A DNA stretch of 64,000 bases. Source: an uncultured Bacteroides sp. (GTDB lineage Bacteria > Bacteroidota > Bacteroidia > Bacteroidales > Bacteroidaceae). Under the pieces are notes generated by a model that saw only the letters and a program-made list of their open reading frames with translations, had not been told where the DNA came from and searched no databases. The translations under genes and the position numbers were made by a program. Numbering within the stretch: the stretch's first letter is position 1; each line of letters opens with the position of its first letter. This document shows, one piece after another, positions 1-11,223 of the stretch. The DNA lies in the NCBI RefSeq assembly GCF_963677945.1, contig NZ_OY782578.1, positions 372,001-436,000 on the forward strand, given 5' to 3'.

Positions 1-250
1 TGTGAATCAGACCTTTATTATAATGCACACTAACGATCTTATCCCCCTGTGTTTCTGTCAGAGTTACAAAACTACTTTTCTCTACATTGTGCTTGCCGTT
101 TGCCACCCGGTCAACTGGTACTGAATACACAGATAAAACCTCTTTATCGACAGTAACGGTAAAATCATCATTATAAGCTATCTTCGTCTGTGCTGAGATA
201 GGGAAAAGGCTCGCAAAAGCTAATAATAGAGTTAACAATTTTCGTTTCAT
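1..250 (-). CDS. secreted protein, N-terminal fragment (runs off window)
   Basis: An open frame reads from an ATG at 250 to the left edge without a stop, giving 83 residues. It begins MKRKLLTLLLAFASLFPISA, a clear Sec signal peptide with a likely cut after Ala-Gln near residue 21. The mature part is rich in beta-strand pattern (KIAYNDDFTVTVDKEVLSVY) and resembles the N-terminal beta-sandwich that precedes catalytic domains in many secreted Bacteroides hydrolases. The catalytic part lies outside the window, so no function is given. It lies downstream of the GH97 gene on the same strand, but a hairpin terminator at 444-496 separates them. Confidence 0.7.
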   Translation of the reverse strand, partial: MKRKLLTLLLAFASLFPISAQTKIAYNDDFTVTVDKEVLSVYSVPVDRVANGKHNVEKSSFVTLTETQGDKIVSVHYNKGLIH

Positions 251-443
251 AGTACCAACTATTTTTTATGGAATTTATATTAGTAATTTTAAATACGAAG
301 CAAGGTCAACTAATACTTAATTCTAAGGTTACTTTTTTTGTATATTATTAGTGCAATGTGAATAAAATGAGATATATCTGCTGCCTTTAATAATGAGATT
401 ATTGAGCTTTGTCTATCAGCGACTTTTACCGTCACAAAAGAAA

Positions 444-496
444 AGCCAAACAAAGGACTTAACCGTACATTATCAATAGGTTGTCCTTGTTTGGCT
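444..496 (-). terminator. terminator after the GH97 gene
   Basis: An inverted repeat pairs AGCCAAACAAAGGAC (444-458) with GTCCTTGTTTGGCT (483-496), with one bulged base and a loop of about 24 bases. On the minus strand the stem is followed by a U-rich stretch (complement of aaaagaaaa). It lies about 45 bases beyond the GH97 stop codon and should end the DUF4838-GH97 transcript. Confidence 0.6.
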
Positions 497-542
497 GATT
501 CTTGTTTTTCTATTTGACTTTTATTTAAAAAGAAACAATCGA

Positions 543-2651
<2,109 letters not shown>

Positions 2652-2702
2652 TTAATAATCTACATATACGAATAACTATGCTGCACAATAATAAAAAACA
2701 CA

Positions 2703-4922
2703 TTAATGGACAATTACTTCGTCCAGAAAAAACCATGCAGGATTTCCTACACCATAATGCCATGACGGGCACAAACCTATTGTCTCTATCTTTATTTTTA
2801 CATAACGGGCATTGATAACTTTATCAGATTTCACAGATATGTTTACATACTTCACCGGCCTGTCTCTATCTTCAGGAATAGTAGTGGTTCCCATTAACGT
2901 AAAAGTCTTATTATCGTTAGATGTATAACAAGTCATACTTTTAGGTAACAAAATCCAAGCACCTAAATTATGCAGAAAATCAGCTTCTACACTACTAAAA
3001 TTCTGCAGTTTCTTTAAATCGATAACAAATTCTGCATCTTTTCCCATCCATCCTACCCAACTTTCATTGTAAGAAGCTGCTCCATAAAGACCATCTGTAA
3101 GGGCCTTAGGTGCTATTTTATCATATGGAGTATTTGCCGGAATAATATAATTCACTTCAGCATCTTGAGCCAGGTTTGTATTTTTATGAAGAAGATTTCT
3201 TTGTGAATAAAGTTCACAATATTCTTCAACTGTATTATTTCGTTCATTAAGGTATTTCACTCCCAGTTCATTGGCTCTTCGTTTGAATAAATCTAGTTTA
3301 TCTTTCAGATCAGCAATATTTTCTATTGGCTCTGTTCGTGCAATTTCAAGTTCAGCATACTGAATAGGTAGTCGGGACTCTCTTACGCGATTAAGAAATA
3401 CAGGATTATCAGCAACAGCTCGTTCGGCATCATCAAATAACTCTTTGTATTTTTGCATGAATATTTTATTCAGCATACCATTTTTATGTGTGATTGGAGT
3501 ATCATATATCCATAGAGGAATCTTACTTTCCAGAAGCGCATCTTTCTGTATATTCAGATAATCAGACAAATAAGGAGCGGCTTTACCATAATAACCTTCC
3601 AGGAAAGAATGTATTATAGAATCTACATTTACCGAAGTATTCCATAACAATTTCGATACAAGATAAGAACGAAGTTCAGAGAAATCCCCTCCCTTAATAC
3701 TTGCAATCTGTGAAAAATGCATCTTTACGTTATTCTTCTTAAACAAGTTCATATTAGGCTGCAGAATATGAAAGTTTGGAAAAGGAGAAATGTAATTATC
3801 AAAATTAATACCATAATCCCACAGAAAAATATTATTCGATATTTTAGACCATCCTTCCAGATTTTTCATAAACCGTTGACCTGTAGCATTATCAGTCAAT
3901 GGTACTTCTCTATAACAATCAATATCACAGAGCATAATATTCACATTAGGCAACGGTTTTATATGTTTAGGTGGAGGAACAGAATATAAATAAGCAAGCG
4001 TAGAAAACTCTTTATCGGGAAAACGAGCTGCAAGTTTGTTCAGAAAACAAATAATAGTTCCCGAAGGACTACCTTCGTATTCATCAATAGCTTTGCAACT
4101 ATCACAGAAACAATGAGTCTGGCTATCATTCTGACTAACTGATATTATATTTTTCCCAGGATTCGCTTTAAAGATAGAGTCTAGTCGTTGAGATACAATT
4201 TCAAAAATTTCAGGGTTTGTTAAACACCACTGACTGGCAACTCCAGGTCTGCGTTGTCCATTAATAAACGAATAATATTGGGGATGTTTTTCTCCGTAAA
4301 CAGCTGCAGGAAGTAATGAATTAAAAGTATGTACCCACAAATCTGCAGCAAATACTTCTTTGGGTTCCTCTAACCTGTGCCAAAGTGTATATATAGGATC
4401 TTTGCAACTGTATGATTGTGTTTGACGGTAACGAAATGTAGGATTATCAATTTTCCTAATACCCGAAGGTACAACCATATCTTTACTCTTATTAATACTA
4501 TATGTTTCCGCAGCATAATAATGTATTCCAAAATAATCTTCCAGTATAGTAACAACCCCATATATAGAGCCTTTCCCTGTTCCTTTTACAATACGCAGAT
4601 ATTTATCTGTTGAAGATAGAAAAAAGCCATCTTCAGCAATATCTGAAACATTCAAGCCTTTAAGAGGAAGTTGAAAATTTCCAATCAGGATATCTCCCTT
4701 TTGCTTTTTCTTAATTGGTACAATTTCTAATTTTGCTCTTGTTATTCTTTCAGCAAAGTCCTGAAATAGCAGCGCAGCCTTCATATCTGTACTATCATTC
4801 TTATCAACAACTATTCGGGCCTTTGGTTTGCCTCCTCTGACAATTATAATTTGAGAAAATATATTCAGGGGAATAAGAAATAACAGTAACAGAATAATTC
4901 CTGTTTTATGTATTATTTTCAT
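2703..4922 (-). CDS. DUF4838 protein with C-terminal F5/8-type (discoidin) domain
   Basis: A 739-residue secreted protein (signal peptide about 1-23, ending LNIFSQ). The N-terminal 150 residues look like the GH67/GH20-type N-terminal domain (KARIVVDKNDSTDMKAALLF). The middle part is the DUF4838 region, with a cysteine cluster HCFCDSCKAIDEYEG near residue 270 that could bind a metal. Residues from about 590 to the end look like a discoidin/F5-8 type C carbohydrate-binding fold (KALTDGLYG, then DAEFVIDLKK, then ARYVKIKIETIG). DUF4838 proteins are common in glycan loci but their activity is not established as far as I know. It is first gene of a pair with GH97 and may act on the same glycan. Family call is good, function unknown. 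Confidence 0.8.
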   Translation of the reverse strand: MKIIHKTGIILLLLFLIPLNIFSQIIIVRGGKPKARIVVDKNDSTDMKAALLFQDFAERITRAKLEIVPIKKKQKGDILIGNFQLPLKGLNVSDIAEDGFFLSSTDKYLRIVKGTGKGSIYGVVTILEDYFGIHYYAAETYSINKSKDMVVPSGIRKIDNPTFRYRQTQSYSCKDPIYTLWHRLEEPKEVFAADLWVHTFNSLLPAAVYGEKHPQYYSFINGQRRPGVASQWCLTNPEIFEIVSQRLDSIFKANPGKNIISVSQNDSQTHCFCDSCKAIDEYEGSPSGTIICFLNKLAARFPDKEFSTLAYLYSVPPPKHIKPLPNVNIMLCDIDCYREVPLTDNATGQRFMKNLEGWSKISNNIFLWDYGINFDNYISPFPNFHILQPNMNLFKKNNVKMHFSQIASIKGGDFSELRSYLVSKLLWNTSVNVDSIIHSFLEGYYGKAAPYLSDYLNIQKDALLESKIPLWIYDTPITHKNGMLNKIFMQKYKELFDDAERAVADNPVFLNRVRESRLPIQYAELEIARTEPIENIADLKDKLDLFKRRANELGVKYLNERNNTVEEYCELYSQRNLLHKNTNLAQDAEVNYIIPANTPYDKIAPKALTDGLYGAASYNESWVGWMGKDAEFVIDLKKLQNFSSVEADFLHNLGAWILLPKSMTCYTSNDNKTFTLMGTTTIPEDRDRPVKYVNISVKSDKVINARYVKIKIETIGLCPSWHYGVGNPAWFFLDEVIVH

Positions 4923-5033
4923 GGTATTTTTTTAATTATAGCGCAAATAAACAAATACAGTAGATTACAATGCTTAATCCAGCTATATATATTTATGTCT
5001 AAGATATTGATTTATGACAATTTAAGATCTGAG

Positions 5034-5594
5034 TCAATCGTTTCTTCTAAGTTTCTCGCGTAGCTGTTTTAATGCATTGTAAATATGATTTTGAACAGTA
5101 CTTAATGAAAGGTCTAATTGTTTGCTGATATCCTTGCTTGGCATATCCTCAATGTAGCTGAGTATAAAAATTTCCTTGCATCGGGGAGATAAACTATCGA
5201 TTGCAGAATCAATTATATTTTTAGTATCATTGTCATAAAGACTTTGAATCACTTCATTGGCATCAGGATCGTAATATTGATATCTAAGATATTCTATAGA
5301 TTGTTGGTAATCGGACATTTTTTGGTCAGACTGTTTCTTTTTCAAAACATTCAAAGCTGAATTGTATACAGAACGAAAAAGATAAGCTTTTAATGAAAGA
5401 CTTTCATCAATGTTTTCTTTATGAATCCATACGTTCAAAAAAACGTCTTGTATTATATCTTCAGCTTCAGCTGCACTTAGAAAAGATCTTCCATAATTTT
5501 GCAAAGCAGAATAATGCTGCAAATAAAGCTCATTAAATGCAGCCCTATCACCGTTTTTTATTCTTCCTGTCAATGAAATAACTTTTTCCATCAC
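5034..5594 (-). CDS. ECF-family RNA polymerase sigma factor (Bacteroidetes type)
   Basis: A 186-residue sigma-70 family protein of ECF type. Region 2 is visible as EAEDIIQDVFLNVWIHKENI (about residues 41-60) and region 4 as a C-terminal helix-turn-helix SKDISKQLDLSLSTVQNHIY. In Bacteroides these sigma factors are normally paired with a FecR-like anti-sigma gene next door and a SusC with an STN domain. Here no anti-sigma gene is adjacent: the only FecR gene in the window is at 18297-19265, upstream of susC, with the SusCD and hydrolase genes in between. I infer they are partners. The gene is flanked by a 528-base gap upstream and 111 bases downstream, so it is probably its own transcription unit. 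Confidence 0.92.
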   Translation of the reverse strand: MMEKVISLTGRIKNGDRAAFNELYLQHYSALQNYGRSFLSAAEAEDIIQDVFLNVWIHKENIDESLSLKAYLFRSVYNSALNVLKKKQSDQKMSDYQQSIEYLRYQYYDPDANEVIQSLYDNDTKNIIDSAIDSLSPRCKEIFILSYIEDMPSKDISKQLDLSLSTVQNHIYNALKQLREKLRRND

Positions 5595-6122
5595 TGCTTA
5601 AATCTGTCTCTAAAAGAATTCTAATTCCTCCTTAAACAGTTATTTATAACAACATTTAAAGTATTTGAAGCCATTAAATTTCCAAAAACAAAGAAAGTTT
5701 AATATTCACCTTCTTTGAAATTCATATTTATTAATTTTCCAAACAAAGAATCGAGCTATTTTTTACTTCAAACATCTATAATCCATCACAATAAATAAAA
5801 TCTATATTCTCATCTTACTTTATATAAGTTTGCTTAAGAAAATATTATTTCAAACAAACTAATGCAGAGCAAGCTTTTTAGAGCCTTTTCTATAATTACT
5901 TCTGAAATAACTCATTATTAGCATAAAGTTATACAGCTTCATTTTTTATCATGAAGGCCCGTAATTGTATCTGTAAAAGTAATATTAATCTTTTCATTTC
6001 CAACAACATTCTAAGAAGATATTTTTAAATTAAAAAGACTATTATACACAATATGTACAAACCTTTTATAAACTGCAATTACGGGCTAATTTTTATATTC
6101 CTAGCAAAACAGTTAAACTAAA
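5595..6122. other. AT-rich intergenic region with distant inverted repeat
   Basis: 528 bases between the GH2 stop and the sigma factor start. No convincing ORF. It contains an 11-base perfect inverted repeat, GCCCGTAATTG at 5957-5967 and CAATTACGGGC at 6076-6086, 108 bases apart, plus a small hairpin CTTCAT/ATGAAG just beyond the first arm. This could be 3' structure of the GH2 transcript. The sigma factor promoter must also lie here, but no TAnnTTTG box was found on the minus strand. Confidence 0.4.
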
Positions 6123-8777
6123 CTATTTACTAATAAAGACTGTTTGTAATTCTACATTCCATCCTGCAACAGTAATTTCCTGGCTTGATTGGAAAGATGC
6201 ATTATATTCAATTTCAATCTTCTTCTCTCCACCAGGAACGACAGAGAAATAGTTGTCACTGTAGAATACTGGAAGGACTCTTTCACCCGTTTTCTTATCT
6301 ACAACTGATACACGGTTAAAGAATGCAACCGGATTACTTGCCGGATTGGAAAGGGTTACTTCCACTTTTCCTGCCTTCAATGGTTTTACTGAAACCTTCA
6401 GTTTAGCTTTATTCATTGTTGACAGACCGCTGTATTTGCCTGTTCCATCAGCCAGCCAATAGACGTTTTCACTTACAACCTGTTTGCTTTCGTCCATCAA
6501 TTGAAGACGGAGGAAACCGCCTTTCTCCTTTGCAAGAACATCTAGCTCTTTCTTTATGGAGAACAATTTCTTGCTGCTGGAAGCATCAATAGAGATGGTT
6601 TTTTGAGTAATCTCACTGCTCTTTCCGTTCATATCAAACCACGTTGCTGTCAGTGTCAGATTATCACATGCCTTGAAGCCGTTATTGACAAGCATAAGAG
6701 TGCCATCGGTAGGATTGCACATGGTATGAAGCTTTTCACTTCCGTTTCTAAGGCCGAACAGGCAGGCATTAGGATCAAGATAGTAATCGTACATCTGACC
6801 ACGCATGGCTGTCCATGGATTCTGTGTCTTCCAGATTATTACACCGGTGTACCAGTTCCACATGTGTGAACTGAAGCCTTCCATCAAGCCACGGTACTGA
6901 TCATAATTTACCAGCTGTGCCTTCATGCAGAAATCTTTGATATCCGATGGAGTTCCGTAAGGTTCCAGAAAGCCTTCATAACCTACTCCGGTATAGGTAT
7001 GGTAAGTCCATACGGAATCGGCGGTTTCATTTGGTTTCTCATTCGGGTGATAAACAGGAAGCACCATGTTCTTTTCCGGAATAAAGCGTTTCAGTGATTC
7101 ATAGTCACCTACTCCCACAGAACCGACTTCTGAGTTGAAAGGCCAGGTCTTGTGATTCCAGAACACACTCAGGGGTTGGATAGAGTATGGACCATCTCCG
7201 TTTCCACCAATGGTATTTAATGACATCTTTTCGGTATTGGAGAAATCAAAGAACATACGGGTACCGTCCAGTTTGGTGATAATTGAATCACGTAAAACAG
7301 TCAGGATATCATCAGGGGGAGCAATTTCATTTCCTCCGCACCAGATTGCAAGTGATGGGTGGTTACGTACCATCTTAACCATATCGGCTGCACATTCCAG
7401 GAACAGGTTGTGGTTATCAGGATAATTTCTACGTGTCCACTGATCTTCCTTTTTCATTGGATCCAGCCATCGTCCGTTACAGTCGCCGGACATCCAGAAA
7501 TCCTGGAATACAAGCATACCATAGCGGTCGCAGGCTTCATAGAACTCAGGACGTTCTACCAGCGCACCACCCCAGATACGGATCAGGTTCAGATTCATAT
7601 CACGGTGATAGCGGATTTCAGCATCGTAGCGTTCGGGAGTAAAACGAAGCATAGCATCCGAGATAATCCAGTTACCGCCTTTGATAAAGATCTTCTGACC
7701 ATTGACATGTATTTCACGGCTACTGGTGATCGGGTTCCACTGAGTCTGGATTTCTCTTACGCCAAACTGAACACTTTCACTGTCTGAAATTCCCTTGTTC
7801 TTTTCTTCAAAAGAGATTTCTGATTTATAAAGATTCTGTTCGCCGTAACCGGAAGGCCACCAAAGGCGGGGATTCTGCATCTTGTAGACAGGTAAGGAAA
7901 CTGTCTGTTTTGAATTGGGTTCAAGGGTTACTTCTTTGGAGATTACGTTTCCTTCAACAGAAAACTTAACCACACCCGAAACTGCTTTATCAGAAGCATT
8001 TTCTACTTCAGTCGAAACTTTGATCAGGGCTTCGCTCTGTTTGCCTTCGGGGGTACGTTTGCCGGGAACCTGAGTAATGATATGAGGATCACTTAAATTC
8101 ACGCTACCTGTTTTTTCAATATATACTTTATCCCAGATTCCGGTATTACGGTCACGGATGGGGCGGATCCAGTCCCAGCCGGCTACATACTGGTGAGAGA
8201 CTCCGCGTGCTATTGTTCCGTCACCTCCCTGGCCTCCGTTGGGATTACCAACCGGATCGGGAGGAAAGACAATCACAGCAAGGCGGTTATCTCCTGTCTT
8301 TGATAACAGTTTAGTGATATTGAATGATTTGCGGAGGTACATGCCTTCATACGGTTCTTTGTTGACAAGTTTACCGTTGAGGTATATCCTGCAGCTATAG
8401 TTGATGCCTCGGAATTTAAGCCATACCTGGTTTCCGTTTTCGGGTTGTTCTTCCTTGAAGTTCTTCACAAACCAGTAGGTATAGTAATCTCTGCCGGTTT
8501 TATAGATATCTGGTATCTGTTCGTTGTTCATGCCATAGAAAGGATCTGGTATCTCTTTGTTGGCAAGCATCGTAGTGAGAACAGTGCCGGGAACAACGGC
8601 ATTTTTCCATCCCGATAAAGTATAGGATGGGCTGGAGATATCTTCTCCCAAGGCTTTTTCTTCTTTTATTGATCTGCACTTCCAGCCGCTATTGAGTTCA
8701 TAGCGGTTCTGAGCAAAAAGGCCCGTTGCACAGATAAGAGAGAGAAAAGCGACTATCAGACTGTTTTTTTTCATCAT
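6123..8777 (-). CDS. glycoside hydrolase family 2, beta-mannosidase / endo-beta-mannosidase-like
   Basis: An 884-residue secreted enzyme (signal peptide 1-22, ending GLFAQ). Order of parts: GH2 sugar-binding jelly roll (about 25-220), immunoglobulin-like domain (about 225-340), TIM barrel (about 350-660), and C-terminal beta-sandwich domains. Glu484 in IWCGGNEIAPP is the expected acid/base and Glu550 in PFNSEVGS the expected nucleophile. The overall layout is that of the exo-glucosaminidase/endo-mannosidase subgroup. Characterised exo-beta-D-glucosaminidase (CsxA) uses Asp as acid, so Glu here leans toward a mannosidase. It is 50 bases downstream of GH92 and likely in one transcript with GH29 and GH92, consistent with trimming the beta-mannosyl core of N-glycans. 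Its 3' end and the gene's neighbours are more AT-rich than its middle. Confidence 0.85.
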   Translation of the reverse strand: MMKKNSLIVAFLSLICATGLFAQNRYELNSGWKCRSIKEEKALGEDISSPSYTLSGWKNAVVPGTVLTTMLANKEIPDPFYGMNNEQIPDIYKTGRDYYTYWFVKNFKEEQPENGNQVWLKFRGINYSCRIYLNGKLVNKEPYEGMYLRKSFNITKLLSKTGDNRLAVIVFPPDPVGNPNGGQGGDGTIARGVSHQYVAGWDWIRPIRDRNTGIWDKVYIEKTGSVNLSDPHIITQVPGKRTPEGKQSEALIKVSTEVENASDKAVSGVVKFSVEGNVISKEVTLEPNSKQTVSLPVYKMQNPRLWWPSGYGEQNLYKSEISFEEKNKGISDSESVQFGVREIQTQWNPITSSREIHVNGQKIFIKGGNWIISDAMLRFTPERYDAEIRYHRDMNLNLIRIWGGALVERPEFYEACDRYGMLVFQDFWMSGDCNGRWLDPMKKEDQWTRRNYPDNHNLFLECAADMVKMVRNHPSLAIWCGGNEIAPPDDILTVLRDSIITKLDGTRMFFDFSNTEKMSLNTIGGNGDGPYSIQPLSVFWNHKTWPFNSEVGSVGVGDYESLKRFIPEKNMVLPVYHPNEKPNETADSVWTYHTYTGVGYEGFLEPYGTPSDIKDFCMKAQLVNYDQYRGLMEGFSSHMWNWYTGVIIWKTQNPWTAMRGQMYDYYLDPNACLFGLRNGSEKLHTMCNPTDGTLMLVNNGFKACDNLTLTATWFDMNGKSSEITQKTISIDASSSKKLFSIKKELDVLAKEKGGFLRLQLMDESKQVVSENVYWLADGTGKYSGLSTMNKAKLKVSVKPLKAGKVEVTLSNPASNPVAFFNRVSVVDKKTGERVLPVFYSDNYFSVVPGGEKKIEIEYNASFQSSQEITVAGWNVELQTVFISK

Positions 8778-8827
8778 ATTTATGGTTCGGTTTTGTTCTA
8801 TTGTTGTTTTTTATAGTTGTCCGGTTC

Positions 8828-11125
8828 TTACATTTCGGAACGGGGACGGGCATCCTGAGCTGTACCCCAGGAAGATGGTTTGTTACCCATCTCGATAACC
8901 AAGGTACCACCCTTCATTATATCCTTGTACTGAATATAGGATTTAGGATAGTTCTTTCCGTTCAGGGTAATTTTCTGAATGTATTTATTCGCAGCACTGT
9001 TATTCAATACATTCATGGTGAATGTTTTATTATTGCCAACATTGATGGTGGCATTGTTCACCACCGGGCTGCCGAATACAAAGCATCCGTTGGATGGATT
9101 AGCTGGATAGAATCCTAAGGCTGAGAAGACATACCAGGCTGACATCTGACCTACGTCTTCATTTCCGCAAAGGCCATCATACTTATCGGTATAGAGTGTG
9201 TTCATTATTTCACGAACCTTATCGGCTGTTTTCCACGGTTGTCCTACATAGGCATACATGTAGGTTATGTGGTGGCTGGGTTCGTTTCCGTGTGCATACT
9301 GTCCGATCAGGCCGCTGATATCGGGTGAAGCTTCAGAACCGAGGTCACCTTTGGCCACAAACAGGGAATCCAGTTTCTTTGTAAAGGCTTTTTCGCTGCC
9401 ATAGAGTTTTATCAGGCCTTCCACATCCTGGGGTACCAGCCAGGTATATTGCCAGGCATTACCTTCGGTATAGTCGTTCTGGCGGTGAATGGAGGTAAAC
9501 GGATTGAACGGGGTTCTCCAGGTATTATCGTTTACACGACCTCTGGCAAAGCCTGTCTGGGTATCGAAATAATTTTTATAGTATTTTCCGCGCTTATCGA
9601 AATAGTTGTAATCTTCTGTAAAGCCTTCTTTTTTGGCTACCTGACCAAGGCTCCAGTCGGCAATGGCATATTCCAGACCCATAGCGACTGACTCAACGGT
9701 ACTGTCGGCTGGGATATATCCGTATTTCTTTACGTATTTAAGTCCTCTGCCGTCCTGCATCATGGTATTCTTCATGGCTTCATAGGCCAGTTTCTTATCG
9801 ATATTCAAGCCTTTGAGGTAAGCGTCTGCTACAACGGTTACTGCAGGGCAGCCAACCATACAGTAGGTTTCATTACCCATCAGGTGCCACACGGGAAGTT
9901 CGCCCTGTTGCTGGTAGATGGCAAGCATGGTATTGACAAAATTACCGGCTCTTTCGGGTTGAAGGAGTGTAAACAGCGGATGTGCCGCACGGTAGGTATC
10001 CCACAATGAGAAAGTGGTATAATTGGTAAAGGATGCATTGGTATGGATCTTCTTATCTGCACCTCGGTAGTCCTTATTGACATCACAGAAGGTAGAAGGG
10101 GCAATCATGGTATGATAAAGGGCGGTGTAGAAAGTACGCATACGGGCGGCATTATCGGCTTTTATCACCACTTTGCTCAGTTCTTTGTTCCAGGCGGCAT
10201 CGGCTTTGGCTACTGTCTGTTTAAAGTTCCAACCGGGTAGCTCGGATTGCATGTTTAATTTCGCATTAGCTATACTTACTGGAGAAATAGCGACTTTGAC
10301 AAAGACACTTTCCTTTTCATGAGTTTCAAACAAAGCCTGGCCATAAACTTTTTCAGCTTTTAAAGATGAACCTGAAAAAACACTTGTTGAGTCGCTAACA
10401 ATAAAACGTTTAATTGGTTTTGAAAACACAGCTGTGAAATAAATACGCTGATCTTTTGCCCATCCGGATGAATAACGATAACCCGAGATTATAGAATCGT
10501 TCTCCTGAACAATATAGCTCTCTGCCACTTTATCCCATCCAATGCCGCTTTCCAAATCAATAACAATTTTTGAATCTTTTGAGGCAGGGAAAGTATATTT
10601 ATGGAACCCGCATCGTTGTGTTGCTGTTAATTCTACATCTACATTATAACGATTCAAATGAACAGCATAATAACCCGGACGGCACTTTTCTGTACTATGG
10701 CGATAGATTGAACCCAGGCCAGAAAGATATTGTTCCGGAGTACTTCTTTTTGTTGAAACCCGTCCAACTGCAGGCATGAAAGATATATCTCCTAAGTCTC
10801 CGATTCCTGTACCGCTAAGATGCATATGTCCAAAACCAGTAACTATTGAATCTGAGTAGTGATAGCCTGAACACCAGTCCCAACCACGTGTATAATTACT
10901 AGGCCCCAGTTGTACTAACCCAAACGGAACATTTGCTCCTAGAAATGTATGACCATGACCAGATGTTCCAATATAAGGATTTACATACTGTGTAAGATTC
11001 TGCAAACGAGTGTTTTTTTTTGTTTGCTTACCGATACAAGGCTGCACAAAAGATACAGCGAAAAGACAAATTAAAAATCCCTTCATTGAATCTCTTAATA
11101 AATTTCTATTTTTCATTTCTATCAA
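8828..11125 (-). CDS. glycoside hydrolase family 92 alpha-mannosidase
   Basis: A 765-residue calcium-dependent exo-alpha-mannosidase. The signature VNPYIGTSGHGHTFLGANVP is at about 48-67. Residues to about 295 form the N-terminal beta-sandwich, followed by the (alpha/alpha)6 catalytic domain. Glu554 in YTEGNAWQY and the acidic pair Glu656-Asp657 in GNEDVGQMSAW correspond to the acid and base regions of the characterised Bacteroides enzymes; GNEPSHH is at 613-619. A signal peptide follows the N-terminus (hydrophobic 16-30). ATG codons at residues 4 and 14 are alternative starts; the latter gives a more usual signal peptide. Base composition changes inside the gene near 10250, at about residue 292, the domain boundary. 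Gaps of 98 bases to GH29 and 50 to GH2 suggest one transcript. Confidence 0.94.
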   Translation of the reverse strand: MIEMKNRNLLRDSMKGFLICLFAVSFVQPCIGKQTKKNTRLQNLTQYVNPYIGTSGHGHTFLGANVPFGLVQLGPSNYTRGWDWCSGYHYSDSIVTGFGHMHLSGTGIGDLGDISFMPAVGRVSTKRSTPEQYLSGLGSIYRHSTEKCRPGYYAVHLNRYNVDVELTATQRCGFHKYTFPASKDSKIVIDLESGIGWDKVAESYIVQENDSIISGYRYSSGWAKDQRIYFTAVFSKPIKRFIVSDSTSVFSGSSLKAEKVYGQALFETHEKESVFVKVAISPVSIANAKLNMQSELPGWNFKQTVAKADAAWNKELSKVVIKADNAARMRTFYTALYHTMIAPSTFCDVNKDYRGADKKIHTNASFTNYTTFSLWDTYRAAHPLFTLLQPERAGNFVNTMLAIYQQQGELPVWHLMGNETYCMVGCPAVTVVADAYLKGLNIDKKLAYEAMKNTMMQDGRGLKYVKKYGYIPADSTVESVAMGLEYAIADWSLGQVAKKEGFTEDYNYFDKRGKYYKNYFDTQTGFARGRVNDNTWRTPFNPFTSIHRQNDYTEGNAWQYTWLVPQDVEGLIKLYGSEKAFTKKLDSLFVAKGDLGSEASPDISGLIGQYAHGNEPSHHITYMYAYVGQPWKTADKVREIMNTLYTDKYDGLCGNEDVGQMSAWYVFSALGFYPANPSNGCFVFGSPVVNNATINVGNNKTFTMNVLNNSAANKYIQKITLNGKNYPKSYIQYKDIMKGGTLVIEMGNKPSSWGTAQDARPRSEM

Positions 11126-11223
11126 TATTTATTTTATTATTACTAAAAGATGATGGTTGTATAAAACCATGGAAAAGAGCTTCTAAAAAATACAAGTTTA
11201 AAACAATACCTATAATGACATTT

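Noticed and set aside
7359-7787. 142-codon plus-strand frame inside the GH2 gene
   Set aside because: Long only because the GH2 region is richer in G+C; no protein features, fully antisense to catalytic-domain codons.
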